This document shows, piece after piece, positions 1 through 7,168 of a stretch of DNA of 10,213 bases (positions are counted from its first letter, which is position 1; the number at the start of each line of letters is the position of its first letter). Made by a program: the position numbers and the translations under genes. Source of the stretch: Neisseriaceae bacterium. Lineage in GTDB: Bacteria; Pseudomonadota; Gammaproteobacteria; Burkholderiales; Neisseriaceae. The stretch covers positions 1 through 10,213 of the forward strand of contig JAFSQZ010000046.1 in NCBI GenBank assembly GCA_017446355.1, read 5' to 3'. Below the pieces are notes generated by a model. It searched no databases. It had not been told where the DNA came from and was given only the letters and a program-made list of their open reading frames with translations.

Positions 1-520
1 CAATTTCAGTATTTTTGGCTTCATCAAGATGATTGTTGCTGGTGCCTACCATAATAAATGCAACAATTTTTTCTTGTTGTGCGCACGCAAATGCTTCGCG
101 TACGCTTGGTAAGTCTACCCATACGCTGCTGATCCATACGTTATCAAAACCTTGTGCTTTGGCAGCCAGTTGTATGGCATAGGCAGCACAACCTGTTGTG
201 AGTTGTTGTTCCCATTCAGGCTGCCCTGCTTTGGGCGATGCAATAACGGTAATCACCATTGGTGCCATCGTGCCAACTTTGTCGGCTTTTTTCAACGCGT
301 CTTCGCCCAAATTTGCGCTTGTGGCACTGTTTTTTAATAATTGATGGAAATTTTCCATTCGTTCTTGATTGATGACAACAAAACGATAAGGTGTTAAATC
401 ACCGTGATCGGGTACTTGTGTGGCTGCCTGTAAAATGGTGTCCAATTGCAATTCATCAGGCGCAGGCGCACTTAAATTTTTGGTGGAACGGCGTGTGGTG
501 AGTAAGTCTAAACAATTCAT
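1..520 (-). CDS. YdjA-like NAD(P)H nitroreductase, 3' end beyond the window
   Basis: Flavin-dependent nitroreductase-family protein, probably cytoplasmic, using FMN and NAD(P)H; the physiological substrate of this group is not known to me. The first 173 codons are present and the frame is open at base 1. The start ATG (518-520) follows an AGGA ribosome binding site about 8 bases upstream. The N-terminus has the R10-R11-S12 motif of the FMN-binding region, then V-P-D-H near residue 44 followed by P-Y-R-F, and later GCAAYAIQLAAKAQGF and W-I-S-S-V-W. From memory this parallels E. coli YdjA along its length (RRS, APDH, WEQEMSAGCA, AAVAQGF, REAFGC). YdjA is about 183 residues, so only some 10-15 residues should be missing. 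It starts 38 bp after the ppk stop and is probably co-transcribed with ppk. An 11-of-12 DUS match lies inside it at 215-225. The family is clear; substrate and role are not. Confidence 0.9.
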   Translation of the reverse strand, partial: MNCLDLLTTRRSTKNLSAPAPDELQLDTILQAATQVPDHGDLTPYRFVVINQERMENFHQLLKNSATSANLGEDALKKADKVGTMAPMVITVIASPKAGQPEWEQQLTTGCAAYAIQLAAKAQGFDNVWISSVWVDLPSVREAFACAQQEKIVAFIMVGTSNNHLDEAKNTEI

Positions 521-539
521 TTTTCTTTCCTATTTTATG

Positions 540-554
540 TTCAGGCTGCCTGAA
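540..554. repeat. DNA uptake sequence, palindromic 15-mer
   Basis: TTCAGGCTGCCTGAA, with 7-base arms around a central T. It occupies most of the 38-bp gap between ppk and the nitroreductase gene. DUS bind the minor pilin ComP during transformation in Neisseriaceae. No T-run follows on the minus strand, so it is unlikely to terminate ppk transcription. Confidence 0.9.
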
Positions 555-558
555 AACA

Positions 559-2613
559 TTAAGCCTGATATTCGTTTAACAATAAACTTTGTAAACCTAT
601 AGTGGGTTCATTTTCACTGGCACGAATGCGTTGATATGTGCCATCACTGTTCATTTGCCAAGCTTTTTCGTTGTCTTGCAACGCTAATGTTAAACCTTCG
701 CGAATCACGCGTTGTTTTAAAGCTTCGTTCAAAACAGGTGTGCAGGTTTCAATACGACCGAATAAATTGCGGCGCATCCAGTCTGCACTGGAAATATACA
801 CATTTTCTACACCATCGTTATAAAAATAAAATACGCGCGAATGTTCTAATAATCGCCCAATAATGGAGCGTACGCGAATATTTTCTGATAAACCTGCTAC
901 TTGTGGACGCAAGGCACACATACCGCGCACAATTAAATCAATTTTTACGCCTGCTTGACTGGCAGCATAAAGTGCTTCAATCGTGCTGACTTCTACCAAA
1001 GCATTCATTTTGGCAAGGATTTTCGCCGGTTTTCCTGCACGTGCGTGTTCGGCTTCGCGTTCAATGGATTCAATCAGCATTTTGTGCAAGGTAAACGGAC
1101 TTTGGTAGAGTTTTTTCAAACGACTGGCCTCGCCCATTCCTGTGATTTCCATAAATAGGAAATTGACATCACGCACCACTTCTTTGTCTGCTGTAAACAA
1201 ACCAAAATCAGTATACAAACGCGAAGTGCCTTGATGATAATTACCTGTACCCAAGTGCGCATAAGCTTTCAGGCTGCCATTTTCACGGCGAATCACCATT
1301 GCCATTTTGGCGTGAACTTTATAACCAAATACGCCATACACCACGTGTGCGCCTGCGTTTTCTAATTTGGTTGCCCAGTTCACATTATTGGCTTCATCAA
1401 ATCGCGCCATCAATTCCACAACCACCGTTACTTGTTTACCTGCCTGAACCGCTGCCAAAAGCGCAGCCACTAACGCAGAATCAGCACCTGTTCGGTAAAT
1501 CGTCATTTTAATGGCCACCACCGCAGCATCTTGCGCCGCTTCTTGAATAAAACGCACAACAGAATCAAAACTTTGATAAGGGTGATGCAACAAAATATCT
1601 TGTTTGGCAATTTCGTCCAAAATAGAATCAGCATTCAATAAATGTTTGGGCGTTGAAGGCTGATAAGGGGGAAACTTTAAATCGGGACGCTCCACTTTAT
1701 CTGGCATAGAAATCAAGCGAACCAAATTCACAGGTCCATTCACACGATAAAGCTGATGTTCAACCAAACCAAATTTTTTCATCAGGAATTGATAAATTGG
1801 TTCAGGACAATTTTGCGCCACTTCTAAACGCACACCATCACCATATTCACGGTCGCGCAATTCACTTTGCACCGCCGCACGCAAGTTATCAGTTGCCGTT
1901 TCCACCACGCTTAAATCACTGTCGCGTGTTAAACGAAATTGATGGCAACCCACCACTTTCATACCCAAAAATAATTTGTAAATAAACTCGTGCAAAATAG
2001 ACGACAAAAACACAAACGCCTCTTTGCCATCGGATACTTCTTCAGGCAGCTTAACCAAGCGTGGCAAAATACGCGGAGCCTGAACAATCGCTAAACCAGA
2101 ATCGCGCCCAAATGCGTCTACGCCTTCCAGTTGCACAATAAAATTTAAAGACTTATTAGAAATTCTAGGAAAAGGGTGTGATAAATCCAAACCAATCGGC
2201 GTTAAAATCGGCAACAACTCGCGTTTAAAATACTCTTCAATCCAAGTGCGTTGAGCCAATGTCCACACATCACGGCGTAAAAATACAATGTTTTCATTCT
2301 CTAATTCAGGCAGCAACACATCGTTTAACAAACGATATTGTTCATCAATCAAACGATGCGCCTCTTGACTCACTCTTGCAATGGTTTCCTTCGGCGTTAA
2401 ACCTGAATCAAAAATTTGATTTGGATTAACACGCGCTTCACGCATTAAGCTTGCCATACGCACTTCAAAAAATTCATCTAAATTTGACGACACAATGCAA
2501 ATAAAACGCAAACGTTCCAATAAAGGTACATTTACATCTTCTGCCTGTGCCATCACACGGCGATTAAATGCCAAGAAACTCATTTCGCGACACAAAATGC
2601 GTTCCGATTGCAT
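559..2613 (-). CDS. ppk: Polyphosphate kinase (PPK1)
   Basis: Reversibly makes inorganic polyphosphate from the terminal phosphate of ATP; a peripheral-membrane or cytosolic enzyme of phosphate storage and stress response. The protein has 684 residues, against about 688 in E. coli. Visible landmarks are the N domain start (REMSFLAFNRRV), the phospholipase-D-like C1 domain with the autophosphorylated histidine H434 in KVHAK, and C2 with the second catalytic histidine H591 in LEHSR followed by ISSADWMRRN and a FGRIE motif. Numbering fits E. coli H435 and H592 with an offset of one. I chose the ATG at 2613 because AGGAG lies about 7 bases before it and MQSERILCREMSF matches the family. An upstream in-frame ATG at 2658 would add 15 residues translated partly from a DUS and is rejected. 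The gene probably forms a two-gene unit with the nitroreductase gene. Ppx is not in the window. Confidence 0.97.
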   Translation of the reverse strand: MQSERILCREMSFLAFNRRVMAQAEDVNVPLLERLRFICIVSSNLDEFFEVRMASLMREARVNPNQIFDSGLTPKETIARVSQEAHRLIDEQYRLLNDVLLPELENENIVFLRRDVWTLAQRTWIEEYFKRELLPILTPIGLDLSHPFPRISNKSLNFIVQLEGVDAFGRDSGLAIVQAPRILPRLVKLPEEVSDGKEAFVFLSSILHEFIYKLFLGMKVVGCHQFRLTRDSDLSVVETATDNLRAAVQSELRDREYGDGVRLEVAQNCPEPIYQFLMKKFGLVEHQLYRVNGPVNLVRLISMPDKVERPDLKFPPYQPSTPKHLLNADSILDEIAKQDILLHHPYQSFDSVVRFIQEAAQDAAVVAIKMTIYRTGADSALVAALLAAVQAGKQVTVVVELMARFDEANNVNWATKLENAGAHVVYGVFGYKVHAKMAMVIRRENGSLKAYAHLGTGNYHQGTSRLYTDFGLFTADKEVVRDVNFLFMEITGMGEASRLKKLYQSPFTLHKMLIESIEREAEHARAGKPAKILAKMNALVEVSTIEALYAASQAGVKIDLIVRGMCALRPQVAGLSENIRVRSIIGRLLEHSRVFYFYNDGVENVYISSADWMRRNLFGRIETCTPVLNEALKQRVIREGLTLALQDNEKAWQMNSDGTYQRIRASENEPTIGLQSLLLNEYQA

Positions 2614-3055
2614 AACTTTTCTCCTATTGAATATTTTCAGGCAGCCTGAAACATTCAAATATTAAATGATTTATTTTGTATTAAGAAAAGCGAGTTAGAA
2701 AGATAACATTATGTATGGTCTACTCGCCAAAGACGAAAGATACTTCATTCAGTGGTAGATTGACAAGTAGCTTTACAAAGATGTGCCAAGCATTTGTTTC
2801 AACATAATTAAAACGCCTGCAAAACTCTACTTTTTATCATTCATTATTTTAAGTGTTATAAAAAATATTTATAAAACAAAGAATTATATTCATTACTTTT
2901 ATACAAAAAGTTCAAAATAATGCGGTTTACAGAAGTTTTTAATTGTGTATCTGTTATTCATATTACTTTTTACAGGTGAAAACTAATGGGTGTCATTGAT
3001 TGCCCAAAGTCATATGGTGTTGCTTCGCCTTGTTTTGTTATTTCAGCCTTGTTTT
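2614..3055. other. 442-bp intergenic region between the AsmA-family gene and ppk
   Basis: No gene is supported here. The ppk ribosome binding site and leader occupy the left end and a DUS lies at 2636-2650. The sequence TAATAT at 2659-2664 (minus strand) could be a ppk -10 box, but no convincing -35 lies 17 bp before it. Bases 2720-2833 hold a start-less minus-strand open stretch, described in the findings. Bases 2830-2960 are very AT-rich without clear structure. GCCTTGTTTT occurs twice with a 19-bp period at 3027 and 3046. No intrinsic terminator for the AsmA-family gene is evident. Confidence 0.6.
2636..2650. repeat. DNA uptake sequence, palindromic 15-mer
   Basis: TTCAGGCAGCCTGAA, central A. 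It lies 14 bp before the ppk AGGAG site in the leader of the ppk message, so it will be transcribed if the promoter lies upstream of it. Confidence 0.9.
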
Positions 3056-5125
3056 CTATTGTTGTAGCCATTGCCATTGTTGTTTTAAGGTGTCGCTAAT
3101 GGCTTTTTGTTTGTCTTGTGTACTGGCGTTTTCTTCTGTGAGTTTTTTGTAGTTAAGGGTGATATTAGGGTGTTCAATGTTGCCACTTAATTTGATGGGC
3201 AGGGATACGTTGTTTTGACTGTGAATCATAATGTCATTATGAATTTCTCCTGTATCCAGCTGGGTTTGTCCTTTGCTGATAAGGTGTGCAATGGGTTCCA
3301 TAATATTGGCTTCAATATGATTGTTGCTGATGCCGTTTTTTATTTGGCTGGTCATTTGAAGTTGTTTAAAAGGCGTGTAGGGCGTATCTGTGTTTGGGGT
3401 GCTGGTTTCGTTGCCAAAAGTGGCTTTAAACAGTTGAGCGAAGTTGATGCCTTTCCATTGTCCTTGATTGATGTCTACTTTCAGGCTGCCTGAAAGGGTT
3501 TGCAGGATTTTTTGACGTGTGTTGCCTTGTGTGTTGAGCTCAAAATTGAGTTGACCTGTGCCACTTAAATAACTGAAATTAAATAAGTCGTTCATTAAGG
3601 GTGCAATGGCAACATTTTGACTGTTTTGGCGTATGTTGATTTTGAGCGGTGTTTGGTTTTCTATGCGTAAGTAACCTGTGCTATTGCCGCCGTAAAGTTG
3701 CGCACTGAATGGATTAAATTCAGTTTGTTGTGCATTGGCGTACATAGTGGTGTTGATGTCGTTGAGTTCTAAACTGGGCAGTTTGAGTGTACCAACGTTG
3801 AGATTAAGTTGGACACTTAAGTCGCGTTCAGGCCAAGCTGGGTATTGGTTGATGGTGTCATCTTGTTCAGGCAGGTAGTTGCTTAAATCAAGTTTGTCTA
3901 GGACAACATCGCCACTGATTAAATGGTTTTGACGTTGCAGTTTTAGGTCAACAGGTTGTTTGTCAAATGAACCGTTTGCTTGAAGTTGCCAATGGTTAAG
4001 ATGAAACAGTTGTAATTTTCCTTTGCCGTTGATGGCAAAACGAATTTTGTTATTTGGAGTGATTTGCTGACTGTTTATTTCTACATCAGGAAGTAATAAA
4101 CCTTCTTCATTGCGCCATAAACCACTACCATGAAAGGCAATGTTGAATTTATTGTGATGCGCGTCGTCGTAGTTGAAAGATAAACTTAAATTTTCGCTGC
4201 TGATGGTTTGGTTAAGTAAAGTGGCGTGAAGTGCGGTGGCAACCCCTGTGTAATGACGTTGATTGTTGTTTAAGTCGTAGTTACTGTTGATGCCTTTGAA
4301 ATTAAGTCGTTTGTTTTTGTTGTTGATGTTGTCAATACTGGTGCTGATGTTGGTGTGAAAACGTTCGCTGTTTAAAGTGAAGACGTTGTGATGCGCAACA
4401 AAATGGTTTGTAGTGATGAGTACACCGTTTTTCAGGCTGCCTGAAAAAGGGTGTCCTTGTTCTGTTCCGCGAAATTGCGCATTAAAAATAGGTAGGTTTA
4501 ATTGTTGATTAAACCATGAAGCTTCTCCGTTTGCTGTGATGTACAGCGTTTCCCAAAGTGGGTGTTGTGGTTGCATATCGGTTTCAAAAACAAAGTCAAG
4601 TTGTTGTCGGCGTGCATTGAGATTGATGTCTTTGAAAACGATGGGGTCAGATGTGTTGTCTACGTGCAATGTGAGTAATGCGTGATGCAAGTAAATACGG
4701 TTAATAAAAATGTGTGGCGTTGAGGTGTTTAACAATAAATCGCTGATGTTCCAAGTGGTTTCGTTTTTACGATAAATGCTGCCTGAAAGTTCTGTTATCA
4801 CGAGTTTTTCAATGGTGTTTTTTTTCCATAAACTTTGCCAAGCGATGCCAATATGAATTTCTTTGGCATTGAAAAGTGGTTTTTGTTCTTGATTTTTATA
4901 GAGATTAACATCGTGTAGGATAATGGTTGGACGTGGAAAAAGACGGCGTTCAATATCTGTATTGAAAGTAACACGATGATTTTGAAAAAGATGTTGGCTA
5001 CGTTGTTGTAGTGTTGCGAAATCGGTGGCTTTGTAAAAGGCGATAAATGCACCTGTATAACACAAAACCAGTATCAATAAAATACTGATTATGCGTTTTA
5101 GCCAACGTGAAGTGAGATGCAACAT
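3056..5125 (-). CDS. AsmA-family envelope protein
   Basis: Large inner-membrane-anchored periplasmic protein of the AsmA group (relatives AsmA, YhdP, TamB, YicH). These are implicated in moving or balancing lipids between inner and outer membrane; the exact role here is not shown. It has 689 residues. A basic start (SRWLKR) is followed by one hydrophobic anchor at about residues 12-31 (IISILLILVLCYTGAFIAFY). A long beta-rich body with many N, Q, H and T residues follows. The C-terminal AsmA domain is at about 540-660, with LSGSLKVDINQGQWKGIN near its start and PIKLSGNIEHPNITLNY near its end. The ATG at 5125 is preferred because AGG lies just before it; an in-frame TTG at 5143 would add six residues. 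Two DUS lie inside, both read as SGSLK. A run of eight A in the coding strand (4818-4825) falls near codon 100. Which E. coli AsmA-like protein is closest cannot be told by eye. Confidence 0.88.
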   Translation of the reverse strand: MLHLTSRWLKRIISILLILVLCYTGAFIAFYKATDFATLQQRSQHLFQNHRVTFNTDIERRLFPRPTIILHDVNLYKNQEQKPLFNAKEIHIGIAWQSLWKKNTIEKLVITELSGSIYRKNETTWNISDLLLNTSTPHIFINRIYLHHALLTLHVDNTSDPIVFKDINLNARRQQLDFVFETDMQPQHPLWETLYITANGEASWFNQQLNLPIFNAQFRGTEQGHPFSGSLKNGVLITTNHFVAHHNVFTLNSERFHTNISTSIDNINNKNKRLNFKGINSNYDLNNNQRHYTGVATALHATLLNQTISSENLSLSFNYDDAHHNKFNIAFHGSGLWRNEEGLLLPDVEINSQQITPNNKIRFAINGKGKLQLFHLNHWQLQANGSFDKQPVDLKLQRQNHLISGDVVLDKLDLSNYLPEQDDTINQYPAWPERDLSVQLNLNVGTLKLPSLELNDINTTMYANAQQTEFNPFSAQLYGGNSTGYLRIENQTPLKINIRQNSQNVAIAPLMNDLFNFSYLSGTGQLNFELNTQGNTRQKILQTLSGSLKVDINQGQWKGINFAQLFKATFGNETSTPNTDTPYTPFKQLQMTSQIKNGISNNHIEANIMEPIAHLISKGQTQLDTGEIHNDIMIHSQNNVSLPIKLSGNIEHPNITLNYKKLTEENASTQDKQKAISDTLKQQWQWLQQ
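3480..3494. repeat. DNA uptake sequence inside the AsmA-family gene
   Basis: TTCAGGCTGCCTGAA. On the coding (minus) strand it is read in frame as part of L-S-G-S-L-K-V at about residues 544-550, at the start of the AsmA C-terminal domain. Confidence 0.88.
4431..4445. repeat. DNA uptake sequence inside the AsmA-family gene
   Basis: TTCAGGCTGCCTGAA. It is read on the minus strand as F-S-G-S-L-K-N at about residues 226-232, the same reading frame as the copy at 3480-3494. Confidence 0.88.
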
Positions 5126-5161
5126 AAACCTATTCTCAATCAATAAAACAACAGACTTCCT

Positions 5162-5214
5162 ATTATAACCAATTAAGCCATTATAAAGTGGTGGAAAGAT
5201 TTTAAAAAAGTCAA
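5162..5214 (-). promoter_or_regulatory. Candidate promoter region for the AsmA-family gene
   Basis: Two perfect TATAAT hexamers lie on the minus strand at 5162-5167 and 5180-5185, 37 and 55 bp before the ATG at 5125. A TTGACT hexamer at 5209-5214 resembles a -35 box but sits 23 bp before the nearer TATAAT, which is too far for a standard sigma-70 promoter. At 17 bp only T-rich sequence is found. A start site in this AT-rich block is likely; the exact boxes are uncertain. Confidence 0.4.
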
Positions 5215-5298
5215 AAAACGTTTTAGTAGGTGTTGAATAAGAGAGAAAGCAGCCTGAAAAAATGGCGAAAGCTAGGATTGTTTAAAACTTGCAAAAAT

Positions 5299-5313
5299 TT
5301 CAGGCTGCCTGAA
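5299..5313. repeat. DNA uptake sequence after the binding-protein gene
   Basis: TTCAGGCTGCCTGAA, 7 bp past the stop of the binding-protein gene, followed on the minus strand by ATTTTTGC. A 6-bp stem with a 3-base loop plus the T-run might give weak termination. A second, 11-of-12 copy (AAGCAGCCTGAA) lies at 5247-5258 in the same gap. Confidence 0.88.
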
Positions 5314-5320
5314 TAATGAT

Positions 5321-6187
5321 TTATTGTGCCGATGAAGCAGTATTGGCTTGTGGGCTAGGTGCGGTACCTGACACACCAAACCATTGTTGATGAATTTTAT
5401 CGTAAGTACCATCGGCAATAATTTGTGCCAAACCTTGATTAATGGCTTCACGCAAACCGTCGTTTCGTCCTTTTTTGAACGCAAAACCATAGTTTTCTGT
5501 TTCAAAATTTGGGTCAACAATGGTTGTTAATTTAGATTCTGGGTGCTGTTTCACATAATAAGAAACCACGCTGCTATCACCTACCACTGCATCAACACCA
5601 GCACTTTCTAATTCTTTAAACGCCAAAGGCATCACTTCAAAACGTTTGATGTTTGCACTGTCTTTACCTTGTAAATCTTGCAAAATCAAATCACCAGAAG
5701 TGGCTGCCTGAACAGATGCAGTGCGTTCTTTTAAATCGGCAAACGTTTTAATATTTGCGCTGTTTTGTTCATTCACCGCAATCATTTGTGTGGCTTGGAA
5801 ATAAGGTTGAGAAAAATCCAATTGCTCTTCGCGGTCAGGACGAATGGTGATGCTTGCCAAACCAATATCGCTATCGCCTTTGTCTACATTGGCAAATAAA
5901 CCTTCAAAAGGCGTATTCACAAATTGTAATTTAATGCCTTGCGTATCGGCAGCGGCTTTTAAAAGGTCGTGAGAAAAACCCACCACTTCGTTATTTTCCA
6001 TATATTCCATTGGTGCATAACTGGCATCAGTGGCAACAATATAAGTTTTATTGGTATCCAAACTTACCGCAGCAGTTTCACTGGCAGCAGGCGCAGCAGA
6101 TGCTGGCGTTGAATTATCGGCATTTTGTGAACAAGCGGTTAATAAAAGCGTTGATAAGATGAATGAAGATAAAGTTTTTGTAAACAT
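5321..6187 (-). CDS. Amino-acid ABC transporter substrate-binding lipoprotein (family 3)
   Basis: Periplasmic solute-binding protein (SBP_bac_3 type) that should deliver a polar amino acid to an ABC importer; the ligand cannot be assigned by eye. It has 288 residues. A lipobox L-T-A-C ending at Cys19 marks lipidation and membrane tethering. A low-complexity A/S/T/P linker to about residue 42 follows. The binding fold begins at YIVATDASYAPMEY (about 49-62), then GFSHDLLKAAA (70-80), TIRPDRE with R119 (the arginine expected to hold the ligand carboxylate), LDFSQPYF (123-130) and VVGDSS with D204, the expected contact to the amino group. It ends with an A/S/Q-rich tail. The start ATG has GGA about 10 bases before it. 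No permease or ATPase gene is adjacent, so its partner must be elsewhere. It follows the OmpA-domain gene after a hairpin. Confidence 0.93.
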   Translation of the reverse strand: MFTKTLSSFILSTLLLTACSQNADNSTPASAAPAASETAAVSLDTNKTYIVATDASYAPMEYMENNEVVGFSHDLLKAAADTQGIKLQFVNTPFEGLFANVDKGDSDIGLASITIRPDREEQLDFSQPYFQATQMIAVNEQNSANIKTFADLKERTASVQAATSGDLILQDLQGKDSANIKRFEVMPLAFKELESAGVDAVVGDSSVVSYYVKQHPESKLTTIVDPNFETENYGFAFKKGRNDGLREAINQGLAQIIADGTYDKIHQQWFGVSGTAPSPQANTASSAQ

Positions 6188-6221
6188 TTTTTAAATCCAA
6201 AAAAAGATAAAGATAAAATAA

Positions 6222-6250
6222 CGGCTGCCTGAAAACTTTTTCAGGCAGCT
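6222..6250 (-). terminator. Hairpin of two inverted DUS-like copies, likely terminator of the OmpA-domain gene
   Basis: Bases 6224-6235 (GCTGCCTGAAAA) pair with 6238-6249, giving a stem of 11-12 bp with a tight loop. It starts 16 bp after the OmpA-domain stop. On the minus strand it is followed by a T-rich but interrupted tract (GTTATTTTATC). Inverted DUS pairs serving as terminators are well known in Neisseria. Because the tract is poor, read-through into the binding-protein gene, 36 bp on, is possible. Confidence 0.7.
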
Positions 6251-6265
6251 ATTATCGTTACACGA

Positions 6266-7069
6266 TTATTCTAAAACAACTTCTACACGACGCGCTTCGC
6301 TTTGCGCACCAGTACCCGTAATATTTTTAGGTTTCACCATTTCAATGCTGCTTTCAGGTATGCCAGCATCTAATAAAGCACTACGTACTTGGAAAGCACG
6401 TTCTTTAGATAATTGTTCATTCAATTCTGCATTACCTGTGCTGTCGGCATAACCAGAAATAATGGCTTTTTTACCTTCTTTCACGCCGTCTACCACGATT
6501 TGCAAAGATTCTATTGCGTTGTCCGCTAAATCGGCTTTGCCTGACGCAAAATAGAATTTTACGATACCATCTTCAACAACAACTTTGGCGGTATCATCAT
6601 CAGATGAAGCATTGTCGGCATTGTTTAACAATACAGCATCTGCAACACTTGCATCGGCATTAGCATTAGCATCACTTGTGTTTTCGTCCGCAGCAGGAAC
6701 ACATACTGGTATCAGTCTTTGCGCATCAATTTCTGCAAGTTTGCTGATGCTGCATAAGTGAGCGAGTCGTAATTTATCATCTGCATCAAGCTGATGTGTT
6801 TGAGCTTTGATGTACAATAATTCAAACTCTTTGTCTAAATCTTCGTCATTAACAGCTACTGATGCACCACTCACAGCAGCTTCATTGATGCCCATAGCGG
6901 CTTTACCAGCATCACTACCAAAAACTGAAAAACCCAACACCCCAGCCACTACGGCAGCAGCAGCACCTAATGCCACCCACAAACCAATACGTTCATCACG
7001 ACGTTCTTCGTCTTCTTCCCAAAGAAGCGTTTTAAGACGTTTTTGCTTGTTTTCTTGTTCGTTACTCAT
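6266..7069 (-). CDS. OmpA-domain protein with single inner-membrane anchor
   Basis: Probably a peptidoglycan-binding envelope protein tethered to the inner membrane. It has 267 residues. A strongly charged N-terminus (1-28) without a signal peptide is followed by one hydrophobic segment at about 29-51 (GLWVALGAAAAVVAGVLGF), then a mostly alpha-helical stretch to about 120. An A/N/D/S-rich linker spans about 126-160, and an OmpA C-terminal domain spans about 165-267. The domain keeps the diaminopimelate-contact pair D209 (GYADSTG) and R224 (SKERAFQV), spaced 15 apart as in other OmpA domains, and the closing EARRVEV. Two cysteines (C106, C123) in the periplasmic part could form a disulfide. 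The ATG has AGGA about 9 bases before it, and a promoter lies about 43 bp upstream. It sits 99 bp after ligA but is probably transcribed separately. The function of the helical middle part is not recognised. Confidence 0.88.
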   Translation of the reverse strand: MSNEQENKQKRLKTLLWEEDEERRDERIGLWVALGAAAAVVAGVLGFSVFGSDAGKAAMGINEAAVSGASVAVNDEDLDKEFELLYIKAQTHQLDADDKLRLAHLCSISKLAEIDAQRLIPVCVPAADENTSDANANADASVADAVLLNNADNASSDDDTAKVVVEDGIVKFYFASGKADLADNAIESLQIVVDGVKEGKKAIISGYADSTGNAELNEQLSKERAFQVRSALLDAGIPESSIEMVKPKNITGTGAQSEARRVEVVLE

Positions 7070-7111
7070 ACAGCGTTTCCTAACCTAAAAAGTTGAGCTA
7101 AAAAATAGCGT

Positions 7112-7140
7112 ATTATAAAGTTTGCCTGAAAGACGCGCAA
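7112..7140 (-). promoter_or_regulatory. Promoter of the OmpA-domain gene
   Basis: On the minus strand a perfect -10 TATAAT (7112-7117) is preceded after 17 bp by TTGCGC (7135-7140), which matches the first three bases of the -35 consensus. Transcription would start near 7105, leaving a leader of about 35 bases before the ATG at 7069. A degenerate DUS half (TTTGCCTGAA) lies in the spacer. Confidence 0.6.
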
Positions 7141-7168
7141 ATAAAATCAAACATTTTCATTATATTTT

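Noticed and set aside
2614..2658. 15-residue N-terminal extension of PPK
   Set aside because: The upstream ATG would translate the DUS at 2636-2650. The ATG at 2613 has AGGAG in front of it and gives the family's normal N-terminus.
3027..3055. GCCTTGTTTT occurring twice with a 19-bp period
   Set aside because: Two short copies in T-rich DNA at a gene end are not enough to call a repeat element or binding site.
4798..5052. Minus-strand open frame of 84 codons inside the AsmA-family gene
   Set aside because: It is an alternative frame of the same coding DNA, without domain or ribosome binding site; its only relevance is that slippage at the A8 tract could join frames.
5126..5143. TTG start adding six residues to the AsmA-family protein
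   Set aside because: The ATG at 5125 has a better-placed AGG and leads straight into the basic-hydrophobic anchor.
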